Assembly (NCBI GenBank): GCA_027449685.1
Contig: DAIDLC010000011.1
Span: forward strand, 1-54,081
From: Ferrovaceae bacterium
GTDB lineage: Bacteria > Pseudomonadota > Gammaproteobacteria > Burkholderiales > Ferrovaceae
Length of the DNA stretch: 54,081 bases
Direction: 5' to 3'
A program made the position numbers and the translations under genes. Each line of letters begins with the position of its first letter. Position 1 is the first letter of the stretch. The notes beneath the pieces were generated by a model that saw only the letters and a list, made by a program, of their open reading frames with translations, did no database searches and was not told where the DNA came from. Positions 18,336 to 26,693 of this stretch are shown here, one piece after another.

Positions 18336-19208
18336 TCAAGGCTGGACCAAGGTGATGCCGCGCTTTTTGCACAGAGCAGCCATTTCGCCCGAGGTCAACA
18401 TTTGCTCCATGGCATTTTGCACCGCCTGATCGAGCGCCTTATTGTCGGCCTTCAGGGCCAACCCCACGGTCCATCCCTTGCCGGGAATTTGGGGGAAATT
18501 GGCTTCAAGCAACTGATAGCGGGAATCATCGCTCACTCCGGCCTGTATTTCGGCCCGAGTCGCCAATACGGCGGCCACTTCATGGGTTTTCAAGGCCTTC
18601 ATGAGCGCCTCGGCATTGTCGTAAATCTTGATTTGGGAAACGTATTTACCCTTGTCCAGATCCAGTAACACCACACCACTGATGGTCGAGCGTACAACCC
18701 CGATATAGGCCCCACCCAGACTCTCGGGACCTGCAAAATCGGGAATCTTTTCGGTATCATAACCGTACATGATGCGTTCATGAAAATACGGGGCAATGAT
18801 GACGGCCTCCGGTACTTCCTTCATGAGCCGCAAATCCACCGGCACATGCATCATGACATCGGCAGGACCATACCCCATGTAGGTGCCTTTGGTGACCATG
18901 TTGCGCAAATCGGTTTCCACATCATCCTTGGCCACAAAGGGCATGACCTCCAGACGCAATCCCAGATGTTGTGCCAAGGCCTGAGCAATATCCACATCCA
19001 GACCAGCATTCTTGTCAGCCCAAGGCCAGAAGTCCTCGTAAACCCCTACCTTGAGCGCCCCACGCTTCTGGATATCCTCCAGATCGGCATGGGCCTGCAG
19101 GGTCCCCAACAGCAGCAGGAGCAGGGGCGCAACCCGCATCGGGATACCACGCAACAGGCCCCGACGCAGAAGGACAAGAACCGATGTAACGCACAAAATA
19201 AACCGCAT
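18336..19208 (-). CDS. Periplasmic solute-binding protein associated with quinoprotein dehydrogenase (MoxJ/XoxJ-like)
   Basis: 290 residues from the ATG at 19208, chosen for an AAGGAG 12 bases upstream; another possible start is the ATG at 19139, directly before the signal peptide. The mature protein has the family 3 binding-protein fold: GALKVGVYEDFWPWADKNAGLDVDIAQ, ADVMMHVPVDLRLM, and GWTVGLALKADNKALDQAVQNAM. The DVMMHVP signature and the neighbourhood (cytochrome c and PQQ dehydrogenase) point to the group found with methanol and ethanol quinoproteins, thought to help assemble or activate the dehydrogenase rather than feed a transporter. No ABC permease is nearby. It lies 160 bp downstream of the cytochrome gene. 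Confidence 0.85.
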   Translation of the reverse strand: MRFILCVTSVLVLLRRGLLRGIPMRVAPLLLLLLGTLQAHADLEDIQKRGALKVGVYEDFWPWADKNAGLDVDIAQALAQHLGLRLEVMPFVAKDDVETDLRNMVTKGTYMGYGPADVMMHVPVDLRLMKEVPEAVIIAPYFHERIMYGYDTEKIPDFAGPESLGGAYIGVVRSTISGVVLLDLDKGKYVSQIKIYDNAEALMKALKTHEVAAVLATRAEIQAGVSDDSRYQLLEANFPQIPGKGWTVGLALKADNKALDQAVQNAMEQMLTSGEMAALCKKRGITLVQP

Positions 19209-19367
19209 GATCGAGAAAGGCTCCTTGAAGTGGCAGCGAAAAATAACGCAGGACAAAGCAACCCAACGCTTTACTGCATTGGCCCCGACATGCGGGACAT
19301 GATAGAGAGCGTCGGTTGCCGTGTCCTGGCTAGAACTGGCGATGTTACCGGAAGGTCTGCGGATTTG

Positions 19368-19832
19368 TCACTGGGCAATGCGTTTGGTTTCCAGATAGGA
19401 CTTGATGGCCCACATGGCTTCCTGGCTGAACACGCCTTCGAAGGGGGGCATGTAGACATTGCCATTACGCACCTTGCCGTGACGGATGGAGGTCAAAAAG
19501 TACTGATTATGGTCGTCAAAACACCCCTGTCGTTTGGTGAGATCCGCCAGAGCCAGGCAATCGCTGTCCAGTTTGCGCAGATCCGGCGCAATTCCCCCGG
19601 AAATGGCCTCCAGCCCATGACAACGGGCGCAGTTTTGATTGAAGGCAGAGGACCCGATGGCTATAGCCTTGGGGTTGCCGCTATAGGGGTTGGTATCCAG
19701 CCATTCCGAACCCAGGGGCGGCAGACCGGTGGTATCCACCGCCTGGGGCGTGACATTTCCGTGCGCTGCCGCCCAAACCGGCAGCAGCATCGAGAGTACG
19801 AGAGCAACACATAAACCAAACAGGGCACGCAT
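19368..19832 (-). CDS. Cytochrome c-550, electron acceptor of the PQQ alcohol dehydrogenase (PedF/ExaB-like)
   Basis: 154 residues from the ATG at 19832, which has AAGGAGGA upstream and opens a signal peptide (cleavage near AAAHG). One haem site, CARCH, and a later Met in NVYMPPF as likely sixth ligand. An insertion with LDSDCLALADLTKRQGC carrying two Cys, probably a disulfide, is typical of the PedF group. It carries electrons from reduced PQQ in the periplasm to the terminal oxidase. Its promoter (19902-19917) is the best sigma-54 match in the window, and the activator gene diverges from it. Confidence 0.9.
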   Translation of the reverse strand: MRALFGLCVALVLSMLLPVWAAAHGNVTPQAVDTTGLPPLGSEWLDTNPYSGNPKAIAIGSSAFNQNCARCHGLEAISGGIAPDLRKLDSDCLALADLTKRQGCFDDHNQYFLTSIRHGKVRNGNVYMPPFEGVFSQEAMWAIKSYLETKRIAQ

Positions 19833-19901
19833 GAAACAATCCTCCTTAATTTCCTCAATGATTGACCAATCACTCACTATTCCTTCACGAGACAGCATTA
19901 A

Positions 19902-19917
19902 AGCAATTCGCGTGCCA
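19902..19917 (-). promoter_or_regulatory. Sigma-54 promoter of the cytochrome c gene
   Basis: Minus strand TGGCACGCGAATTGCT: a perfect match to TGGCACG-N4-TTGCW. It lies 70 bp before the start codon and would read the cytochrome and probably the binding-protein gene. Confidence 0.92.
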
Positions 19918-20035
19918 AAACCAAAACTGCCCCGGTTACAACGGGATTACACCTGTTTACAACTTCCCTGTGTCGTAATCATACAACTGTGTGACAGGCG
20001 TGACAGTTGCATGTATCATGGGCCCACATAAGAAC

Positions 20036-20052
20036 CGCAACATTTTGGGGCA
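20036..20052 (-). promoter_or_regulatory. Degenerate activator site copy
   Basis: Minus strand TGCCCCAAAATGTTGCG matches 10 of the 13 fixed positions and keeps the CCAAAnTG core. It sits 119 bp from the cytochrome sigma-54 promoter, the same distance as at the porin. It is also 59 bp upstream of the activator's own start codon, so it could allow autoregulation. A rival weak site lies at 19969-19985. Confidence 0.45.
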
Positions 20053-20110
20053 ATCAACCCGGGCAACATCACCCTGCCAATATGGAGGGATTTCGGGGAG
20101 GAGAACAACA

Positions 20111-22102
20111 ATGGGCACTCTGGAGCAACAAGAGGGGCGGCGGGAGATCATCCTGCAATCGCGCATGCGTTCGGAATCCTATGGTCTGCGCGAGCATTAT
20201 GCGCCGGATTTCAGCCGCATTCCGCGCAACAATCTGCAACTGGTACTAGACCAAAGTCAGGTACTGCACACCCATGCGCTGCCCATCATGACCATGTTGC
20301 ACGACCAAATCGTCAACACCCATAGTGTCGTACTGCTCACAGACCCAGAAGGGACCATCGTCCACTCCGTGGGCGACCCCAGCATCATGGAACGCGTGGC
20401 CCGCGTGGCCCTTACACCGGGCGTGAATTGGTCGGAAGAGAGCAAAGGGACCAACGCCATTGGCACCGCCATTGTGGAAGACCGGGCTACGACAGTCCAT
20501 GGGGACGAACATTTCCTTAGCGCCAACCGTTTTTTGACCTGCTCGGCCTCACCCATCCATGATCCCATGGGCAAATTGATCGGCATTCTGGATGTGACCG
20601 GGGATCGGGGAAGTTTTCATGGTCATACCATGGCACTGGTGCGTCTCTCGGCTGAAATGATCGAAGACCAGGTGTTTCGCTCCCTGCTTCAGGAACAGCC
20701 CGTGGTCCTGTATTTTCACTCGCGCCCCGAATTCATCAACACCATGATGGAAGGCATCATTTCCTTCGATGCCACCGGTCGCGTCGTCATGACCAACCGC
20801 AAGGCCATTTCCTTGCTAGGCGGCGACTTTGCCAGCATCCGCAATCACACGTTTACCTCGCTATTTGGTCTGTCCCTGGCCTCGCTGTACGATCACTATC
20901 GGGGAATCAACCCACAGTTGCTCATGCTGCATTTGGGAAATGGCCTGCAGGTCTTTGCCCAGGCGCGCATCAATCCCAACAATCGGGACTTCCAACTGGG
21001 CACTCCTACGGCACGTCCCGCCGGCTCACCCAGCGCCCGCTCCGGTTCGGCCTGCAAAAGTCCGTGGGCCCATCTGGAGCAATTGGATACCGGCCATCCA
21101 CAAATGCGGGATAACATCCATAAAATCCGCAAGGTATTGAATCGCGACATACCCATTCTGATTCTGGGTGAAACCGGTACTGGCAAGGAAATCCTGGCGC
21201 GCGCCATCCACAATGATTCGGCCCGCAGCGACAAGCCCTTCATTGCTGTCAACTGTGCCTCCATCCCCGAAAACCTCATCGAATCCGAACTCTTTGGCTA
21301 CGAAGACGGGGCTTTTACCGGAGCACGCAAAAAAGGCAGTATGGGCAAGTTTTTGCAGGCGCATACCGGCACTATTTTTCTGGATGAAATCGGCGATATG
21401 CCCTTGGGTCTTCAAGCCCGCCTGCTGCGCGTACTCCAGGAACGCTCGGTTACCCCCCTGGGGAGCAACAAGTTGTTTCCGGTGGACGTCATGGTCATCT
21501 GTGCCACACACCAAAACCTGCGCGAACGGATGCTAAGCAAAACTTTCCGCGAAGACCTGTACTACCGGCTCAATGGATTGGTCGTCAAGCTCCCGGCACT
21601 GCGGGAACGTAGTGACCTGGAGATCATCGTCAACAAGATCTTGCAAGTGGAGTGCAGACAATGTCCCGTCAAGTTATCCCCAGAGGTCCGCGAGATATTT
21701 TTGGGCCATGACTGGCCGGGCAATATCCGCCAGATGACCAACGTGATCCGCACTAGCGTGGTAATGGTGGACAGCGATGGCATCCTGCGCAAGGAACATC
21801 TACCCGCAGATTTTCTGGATGAATTTACATTCAAACCAGACCGTTCTCACACAAGCGACACTGCAAGTTCACAGCCAGAGCCTGGCGCCCTCTCCTCATC
21901 CCCCTATTCCACCGCCCTGCCAGCACCCCAAGGAGTGGCCAGTCCCATCCCCCTGAATATGGATGCACGCAGCATGGATCATATCGAGTCGGAAGTGATA
22001 CGCCAAACCATCGAAAAACTGGGTGGCAATGTTTCGGCAGCCGCCCGCCAATTAGGCATATCCCGCAATACCATTTACCGCAAACTCCAGCACGCGGACT
22101 AA
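20111..22102 (+). CDS. Sigma-54-dependent transcriptional activator, AcoR-like
   Basis: 663 residues from the ATG at 20111 (GGGGAGG upstream); longer starts exist but lack such a site. An N-terminal GAF-type sensor (about 40-190; GVNWSEESKGTNAIGTA, LTCSASPIHDP) is typical of AcoR/AcxR regulators of acetoin, alcohol and ketone use. A PAS-like middle region follows. The AAA+ domain (about 325-565) has Walker A GETGTGKE (about 353-360), sigma-54 contact loop GAFTGA (about 400-405) and FLDEIGDM. A Fis-type HTH ends the protein (AAARQLGISRNTIYRKL). It is the natural candidate to drive the sigma-54 promoters found in the island; the inducer is unknown, perhaps an alcohol or aldehyde. Confidence 0.93.
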   Translation: MGTLEQQEGRREIILQSRMRSESYGLREHYAPDFSRIPRNNLQLVLDQSQVLHTHALPIMTMLHDQIVNTHSVVLLTDPEGTIVHSVGDPSIMERVARVALTPGVNWSEESKGTNAIGTAIVEDRATTVHGDEHFLSANRFLTCSASPIHDPMGKLIGILDVTGDRGSFHGHTMALVRLSAEMIEDQVFRSLLQEQPVVLYFHSRPEFINTMMEGIISFDATGRVVMTNRKAISLLGGDFASIRNHTFTSLFGLSLASLYDHYRGINPQLLMLHLGNGLQVFAQARINPNNRDFQLGTPTARPAGSPSARSGSACKSPWAHLEQLDTGHPQMRDNIHKIRKVLNRDIPILILGETGTGKEILARAIHNDSARSDKPFIAVNCASIPENLIESELFGYEDGAFTGARKKGSMGKFLQAHTGTIFLDEIGDMPLGLQARLLRVLQERSVTPLGSNKLFPVDVMVICATHQNLRERMLSKTFREDLYYRLNGLVVKLPALRERSDLEIIVNKILQVECRQCPVKLSPEVREIFLGHDWPGNIRQMTNVIRTSVVMVDSDGILRKEHLPADFLDEFTFKPDRSHTSDTASSQPEPGALSSSPYSTALPAPQGVASPIPLNMDARSMDHIESEVIRQTIEKLGGNVSAAARQLGISRNTIYRKLQHAD

Positions 22103-22134
22103 ACTCCGGCACATCACGGACTAAACTCCGGCAC
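22095..22134. repeat. 22-bp-period tandem repeat over the activator stop codon
   Basis: CGGACTAAACTCCGGCAC occurs at 22095-22112 and again at 22117-22134. The first copy contains the TAA stop of the activator gene; the second looks like a local duplication of the 3' end. It lies between convergent genes. Confidence 0.7.
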
Positions 22135-22163
22135 CTCGTGGGTGCGCTCTGCCGGGCGCACCA

Positions 22164-22194
22164 CCAAAAAAAACCGGCCCTTGCAGGCCGGTTT
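22164..22194 (-). terminator. Rho-independent terminator of the PQQ alcohol dehydrogenase gene
   Basis: Minus strand AAACCGGCC / GGCCGGTTT stem with a small loop, followed by a run of T. It lies 44 bp beyond the dehydrogenase stop codon and may also serve the convergent activator gene. Confidence 0.85.
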
Positions 22195-22237
22195 GAGGGG
22201 CACATCGCGTGCCGAGTTACTGGAGCAAATTCCGCAT

Positions 22238-23986
22238 TTATTTTCCGGCGAGTTTGAACACCCACACCGAGCCACCTTGCTCGAGCATGTTGACCTTCTT
22301 GGCTACATCCCCGCCCCACAAGGGCACAGCACCACCCCAACCGGAGACGACTGCCACGTACTGGCTACCGCCATCTTCCCAGGTAATGGGAGGTGCCACG
22401 ATTCCCGAACCCGTCTGGTATTTCCACAATTCCTTGCCCGATTTGGCATCCACCGCCTTGAGGAAGCCTTCTGGCGTACCGTAGAACACCAAGCCACCGC
22501 CCGTGGTCAGGACACCACCCCACAAGGGAGCCGCATTCTTGTCTTCCCAGACAATCTTGCCGTTCTTGGGATCGATGGCGCGCAAGGCGCCAATATAGTC
22601 ATCATTGAGGGTCTTGATGGTAAACCCAGCCCCCAGATAAGCCGCACCTTTCTTGTAGCTGATGGGCTCATTCCAGATTTCCATGCCCCACTCATTGGCG
22701 GGCACATAGAAGTAACCGGTGCCGGGGTTATAGGCCATGGGCATCTGATTTTTACCACCCAGGAAGGACGGTGTGGAGAAAACCACAGAACCTTTCTTCT
22801 TGTCCGCCGACTTTTCGGGATCGCCCGGACGGCTTTCATCCACATAGATGGGACGGCCGGTCTTCAGATCGATTCCCTTGGCCCAGGTGATTTTACGCAC
22901 GAAGGGGAAGGCGTTGATCAACTTGCCGGTTTTGGCATCGTTGACATAGAAGAAGCCATTCCGGTCCGCCTTGCCACCCACCCGCTGCCCATTCATGTCG
23001 AAGGTCACAAACTCGTTGACGCCGTCGAAATCCCAGCCGTCATTGGGGGTGTTTTGATAGTGCCAAACGATTTTGCCGGTTTTGGGATCGATTGCCAGCG
23101 TGGAGCAGGAGTAGAGGTTGTCCCCAGGACGCAGATGGCTATTCCAGGGGGCAGGATTACCCGTTCCAAAATAGGCCAAACCGGTTTTGGGATCGAAGGT
23201 TCCGCCCAACCAGGTGGAGGCTCCACCGGTTTTCCACAATTCACCCGGCCAACTGGCATTGAGTGTGCCCGTCATGCCGTTTTCTGTCTTGTTACCATCC
23301 TTGTCGAAGGTGTAACCCATGTGACCTTCCACCGTGGGGCGCACCCAGACCATCTTGCCCGTCATGGGATCGCGTGCTTCCACACGCCCTACCACACCGA
23401 ACTCACCACCGGAAACCCCGGTGAGTAGCAGTCCGTCAGCAATCAACGGGGCTCCAGAGAAGGAATAGCCGGCCTTGTAGTCGTCGATCTTGTCGTTCCA
23501 GACCACTTTACCGGTATCTTGATCCAGGGCAATCAGGTGGGCATCCAACGTACCGAAAATGACCAGGTTGCCATACAGTGCAGCACCGCGGTTGACCACG
23601 TCGCAGCAGGGCATGATCCCTTCGGGCAGGCGCTCTTCGTACTTCCAGAGCTTGGTGCCGGTTTTGACATCGATGGCATAAATCCGGGAGTAAGAAGCGG
23701 TCACAAACATTTTACCGTTATGGACCAAGGGTTGGGACTCCTGACCCCGCTGTTTTTCCCCGCCAAAAGACATGGTCCAGGCAGGCACCAGCCGCGACAC
23801 CGTTGAGGTATTGATGGCTTTGAGCGGGCTAAAGCGCTGCCCCTCCGAACCCATGCCACTGCTCAAAACTTCATGGGTGTTGGTGGAAGCTGATTGGAGC
23901 ATTTTGTCTGTAACATCGGCTGCTTGCGCAGACAGGGCTACAGAAACGGCTGCGGCCACCAGGGCCAGACAGAAGTTGTTCTTCAT
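22238..23986 (-). CDS. PQQ-dependent alcohol dehydrogenase, predicted lanthanide type
   Basis: 582 residues. Signal peptide (about 1-22), then an eight-bladed quinoprotein propeller with repeated tryptophan-docking motifs such as DPKTGKIVW. Periplasmic enzyme oxidising primary alcohols to aldehydes. Vicinal cysteines C127-C128 form the disulfide ring near PQQ; metal ligands by family alignment are E195 (SGGEFG) and N277 (GTGNPAP); catalytic base D319. D321, two residues later (WDFDG), is the extra acidic ligand that marks lanthanide-dependent XoxF/PedH/ExaF enzymes; calcium enzymes have Ala, Ser or similar there. It has its own sigma-54 promoter and activator site. ExaA/PedE/PedH-like by partner genes; substrate range is not readable. 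Confidence 0.92.
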   Translation of the reverse strand: MKNNFCLALVAAAVSVALSAQAADVTDKMLQSASTNTHEVLSSGMGSEGQRFSPLKAINTSTVSRLVPAWTMSFGGEKQRGQESQPLVHNGKMFVTASYSRIYAIDVKTGTKLWKYEERLPEGIMPCCDVVNRGAALYGNLVIFGTLDAHLIALDQDTGKVVWNDKIDDYKAGYSFSGAPLIADGLLLTGVSGGEFGVVGRVEARDPMTGKMVWVRPTVEGHMGYTFDKDGNKTENGMTGTLNASWPGELWKTGGASTWLGGTFDPKTGLAYFGTGNPAPWNSHLRPGDNLYSCSTLAIDPKTGKIVWHYQNTPNDGWDFDGVNEFVTFDMNGQRVGGKADRNGFFYVNDAKTGKLINAFPFVRKITWAKGIDLKTGRPIYVDESRPGDPEKSADKKKGSVVFSTPSFLGGKNQMPMAYNPGTGYFYVPANEWGMEIWNEPISYKKGAAYLGAGFTIKTLNDDYIGALRAIDPKNGKIVWEDKNAAPLWGGVLTTGGGLVFYGTPEGFLKAVDAKSGKELWKYQTGSGIVAPPITWEDGGSQYVAVVSGWGGAVPLWGGDVAKKVNMLEQGGSVWVFKLAGK

Positions 23987-24069
23987 GTAAAGGAATCTCC
24001 CCTAAAATTTGTATGAACGCCCGCCGGACCGGTTTTACAGCGCAACGGCGGCCGGACAGGAGACCATAG

Positions 24070-24085
24070 AGCAATTCTCATGCCA
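24070..24085 (-). promoter_or_regulatory. Sigma-54 promoter of the PQQ alcohol dehydrogenase
   Basis: Minus strand TGGCATGAGAATTGCT, one mismatch from TGGCACG-N4-TTGCW. It lies 84 bp before the start codon, with the activator site 103 bp further upstream. Confidence 0.87.
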
Positions 24086-24187
24086 GATATTCAATCACCC
24101 GGGGGATACCCTGCAATCTCATGATATTTATGAATTATGGCGCTGCGGTGTAACTGTTCTTCCCGGCCGGAACAAGGCATGGCCCGC

Positions 24188-24204
24188 TGTACCAAAATGC
24201 AACA
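24188..24204 (+). promoter_or_regulatory. Upstream activator site copy (PQQ alcohol dehydrogenase)
   Basis: TGTACCAAAATGCAACA, shared in 14-15 of 17 positions with the other three full copies. Just inside it towards the promoter lies a further dyad, TGTTC-N10-GAACA, at about 24148-24167. The 292-bp gap 23987-24278 holds no gene. Confidence 0.7.
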
Positions 24205-24278
24205 GGCGTTTCAAAAAGGGCTGGGGTATAGTCATTTAGTCATTGCACACCAACCAAGGACGCTAGATCAGATTTAGA

Positions 24279-24923
24279 TCAAGGGGCCAGAAGCTGATTA
24301 CGCAGAGCGATCAAGGTAAGTTCCGCCTGGTTTTTTGCGTCGAGCTTTTGCTTGATGTTGTACAGGTGGGTTCCTACGGTGCGGGGGCTTAAAAACAGGG
24401 TTTCGGCAATATCGTTGACCGTCGCTCCTGCAGCCAATTGCATGAACACTTCAAATTCCCGCTCCGAAAGCAGGTCCAATGGGTTACTGGTGCCTGGATT
24501 TTCAGGATTTTCCAGCGCCTGTTGCAACAGGGGGTCCAGATATGTGTCACCGCGCGCAATTTGCAAAATGGCGGTAATGAGTTCTTGTGCTGCACAGCGT
24601 TTGGAGAGATAACCCCGGGCACCGGCCCGCATCAGACGACGGGGATGCATCAGATCTTCGAAGGCGGAAAGCACGAGAACCCGGGCTGAAGGGTCGTGGG
24701 CCAGGATTCGACCCAGGGCTTCCATGCCCCCCATGCCGGCCATGGACAGGTCCAGCACCAGCACATCGGGGCGGGCCTGGGCATACAGGCGACAAGCCTG
24801 CTCACCGCTTTCGGCTTCGGCACAGACTTGCAGGCCGGGATGCCCCTCCAGCAGGAGTCGAAACCCCATTCTGACCACTTCGTGGTCATCCACCAACATG
24901 ACTTTAATCTCTGGTGACTCCAT
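24279..24923 (-). CDS. NarL/FixJ-type response regulator
   Basis: 214 residues. Receiver domain (about 6-122) with acidic pair D17-D18, phosphoacceptor Asp in LVLDLSMAGMGGMEAL, Ser in VLVLSAFED and Lys in YLSKR. C-terminal LuxR-type HTH (about 148-212; LLSEREFEVFMQLAAGATVNDIAETLFLSPRTVGTHLYNIKQKL). It overlaps the end of the sensor kinase gene by 20 bp, so the two form one operon. Similar pairs (AgmR/ErbR, PedR) sit beside quinoprotein ethanol oxidation genes in other proteobacteria and control PQQ genes or dehydrogenase choice. That role here is inferred from position between the dehydrogenase and pqqA. Confidence 0.92.
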   Translation of the reverse strand: MESPEIKVMLVDDHEVVRMGFRLLLEGHPGLQVCAEAESGEQACRLYAQARPDVLVLDLSMAGMGGMEALGRILAHDPSARVLVLSAFEDLMHPRRLMRAGARGYLSKRCAAQELITAILQIARGDTYLDPLLQQALENPENPGTSNPLDLLSEREFEVFMQLAAGATVNDIAETLFLSPRTVGTHLYNIKQKLDAKNQAELTLIALRNQLLAP

Positions 24924-26343
24924 GGTGTCCTTGCATCGCTTCTACGGGCAAGGTGACCTCAATGGAAAACCCTTGTCCCGGTTGACTATATACCTGAAAA
25001 TGTCCACCCAGCCCCTGGACGCGCTCACGCATACCACGCAACCCAAAACGGGCATTGGTCAGCGCGGCGAGCTCTACGCCCTGGCCATTATCCGACACAT
25101 ACATGCACAGGACGCTATCCGAGGCCTGCCGCTGAACCTGCAAACGAATGCTCATGTGGCTAGCCCGGGCATGGCGCATGGTATTGTTGATGGCCTCCTG
25201 CACGATGCGATAAGCCGTAATCTGGACCTGCTCGTCCAGCAGGGATTCCAGCGCCGAGCATTGCAACGTGACCGACAAGGTCTGTTGCGCGTGATTGGTG
25301 ATCCCCACCAACTCGCTCAAGGCATCCGCCAAACCCAGTTGATCCAAGGCCAGAGGGCGCAACTCGCGCACCAGGCGGTGCATGGCATCGTACATGCGAG
25401 CGGTCAAATCCACAATGGTTGCCGCTCGCTGGGCCACGACCGAAGGTTCAGCAGAGCTTTGCTGCTTGATCGCGGTGGCAATGGTGCTCACAGCAGTAAG
25501 TAATTGACCTAACTCGTCGTGCAATTCTCGCGCCAATGCGCGCCTCTCCTCTTCCAGATGACTTTGGATCAGCGCCGTCACTGCGCGATTTTCCTGGAGC
25601 TGTTGACGGGTTTGAGCCGCCTGTTGACGCAGATGGGAATTTTCTTCCAGGGCTTGCGCCATGCGATTGAAGGCATGAAACAAGGTGGCCATTTCCCCTT
25701 CGCGGTTTTCGGGCAAGCGCACCTGATAATCCAGCCGTTCCAAACGGGACAGCGCTGCGACCAACTGCCGCAAGGGGGCCAGGATTCTACCCACCATGAA
25801 AAACATCAATCCGTTGACCAGTAGAATGAACCCCAGCGTCAACTGTAAGGTATTTTGCAGCTCGTGCCACACATCCTCGATGGAGCGCGAACTGTCTGGT
25901 ATCAGTTGCAGCCGGGCTTGCGCCAAGTCAAGCACCACCGGTTCCACGCCCTGAGTGACATAACGCGCAAACCAGCGCGGCACGGAAGAATTGGCGCTCT
26001 CCGGAATGGCGGGAGCGCTATAAATCAACTGCCCTTGAAGATTGAACAGCTTGATTTCATGCACCCGCACCGCGCCGGCCTGCTCCAAAAAACGAACCAA
26101 AGCCACTGGCGAAAGACTTTGGCCACTCACCCGCTCCTCCTGAATCAGCACCCCCAGTAACTGGATGGTAATCCGATTGGCCACGTCGATATCCTGTTGG
26201 ATGATCAAGCGCGCAGCCTCCAGCTCCCAGTAGCATAAGCAGGCCGTAAACACGCCCATGAGCAGGGCCAACATGCCATTGATGCGGGCGCGAATGGTTA
26301 AAGGCCTGGCGTAAAAACGCCGCAGCCACCTCATGATTTTCAT
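24904..26343 (-). CDS. NarX/UhpB-type sensor histidine kinase
   Basis: 479 residues. Two membrane segments (about 22-45 and 168-190) flank a periplasmic sensor of about 120 residues. HAMP domain (about 190-245), coiled coil, then the HisKA_3 dimerisation helix with phosphoacceptor His in ALARELHDELGQ, and a C-terminal ATPase with SDNGQGV and FGLRGMRERVQGLGG. It partners the overlapping NarL-type regulator. The signal is unknown. It diverges from pqqA; the 201-bp interval between them contains the pqq promoter region, where I saw no clear sigma-54 element. Confidence 0.92.
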   Translation of the reverse strand: MKIMRWLRRFYARPLTIRARINGMLALLMGVFTACLCYWELEAARLIIQQDIDVANRITIQLLGVLIQEERVSGQSLSPVALVRFLEQAGAVRVHEIKLFNLQGQLIYSAPAIPESANSSVPRWFARYVTQGVEPVVLDLAQARLQLIPDSSRSIEDVWHELQNTLQLTLGFILLVNGLMFFMVGRILAPLRQLVAALSRLERLDYQVRLPENREGEMATLFHAFNRMAQALEENSHLRQQAAQTRQQLQENRAVTALIQSHLEEERRALARELHDELGQLLTAVSTIATAIKQQSSAEPSVVAQRAATIVDLTARMYDAMHRLVRELRPLALDQLGLADALSELVGITNHAQQTLSVTLQCSALESLLDEQVQITAYRIVQEAINNTMRHARASHMSIRLQVQRQASDSVLCMYVSDNGQGVELAALTNARFGLRGMRERVQGLGGHFQVYSQPGQGFSIEVTLPVEAMQGHHGVTRD

Positions 26344-26544
26344 GAAACAAAACCTTCAGTGTTCGTTTTTAAAGACCGGATGTTATGCTTGAGCCACATC
26401 TTGGTAATTTTCTTGAGGTGTCGGTAACTAGCCCCTGACAGGTGCACAGTATGCTGGGCCCGGGCAGGTGCTACAAGCTGAAGCTTTCACGGTACAGCGC
26501 TTTCCGGCGCGTAACCATACTAAATTCATTTAGGAGATTCGCTC

Positions 26545-26619
26545 ATGCAATGGCAAACCCCAACCGCTTGTGATTTTCGTTTTGGTTTTGAAATCACCAT
26601 GTACGTGGCTGCACGTTAA
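26545..26619 (+). CDS. pqqA: PQQ precursor peptide PqqA
   Basis: 24 residues: MQWQTPTACDFRFGFEITMY then VAAR. It has the invariant Glu16 and Tyr20 spaced E-x3-Y, whose side chains are joined by PqqE and become the PQQ skeleton. TAGGAGA precedes the ATG. It is 74 bp before pqqB and short enough to be missed by gene finders. The Trp-x2-P start and the C-terminal hydrophobic end are typical. Confidence 0.97.
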   Translation: MQWQTPTACDFRFGFEITMYVAAR

Positions 26620-26693
26620 GTCCACCGAAGCAATACGTTGTCATCCCAGCCTTCCGTCTGACCAAGACATTGGCGCAGACGGAAGCTCAACCC

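Noticed and set aside
19969-19985. TGTGTCGTAATCATACA as the activator site for the cytochrome gene
   Set aside because: It has TGT-N11-ACA ends but lacks the CCAAA core and sits at a different distance. The copy at 20036 keeps the core and the usual spacing, so it is preferred.
22142-23428. Open frame of 428 codons on the plus strand
   Set aside because: It is antisense to the PQQ dehydrogenase, whose motifs are all intact on the other strand.
24266-24280. FNR-like site TTGATCTAAATCTG at the end of the response-regulator gene
   Set aside because: The right half-site is poor and it overlaps the stop codon at the 3' end of the gene, not a promoter position.
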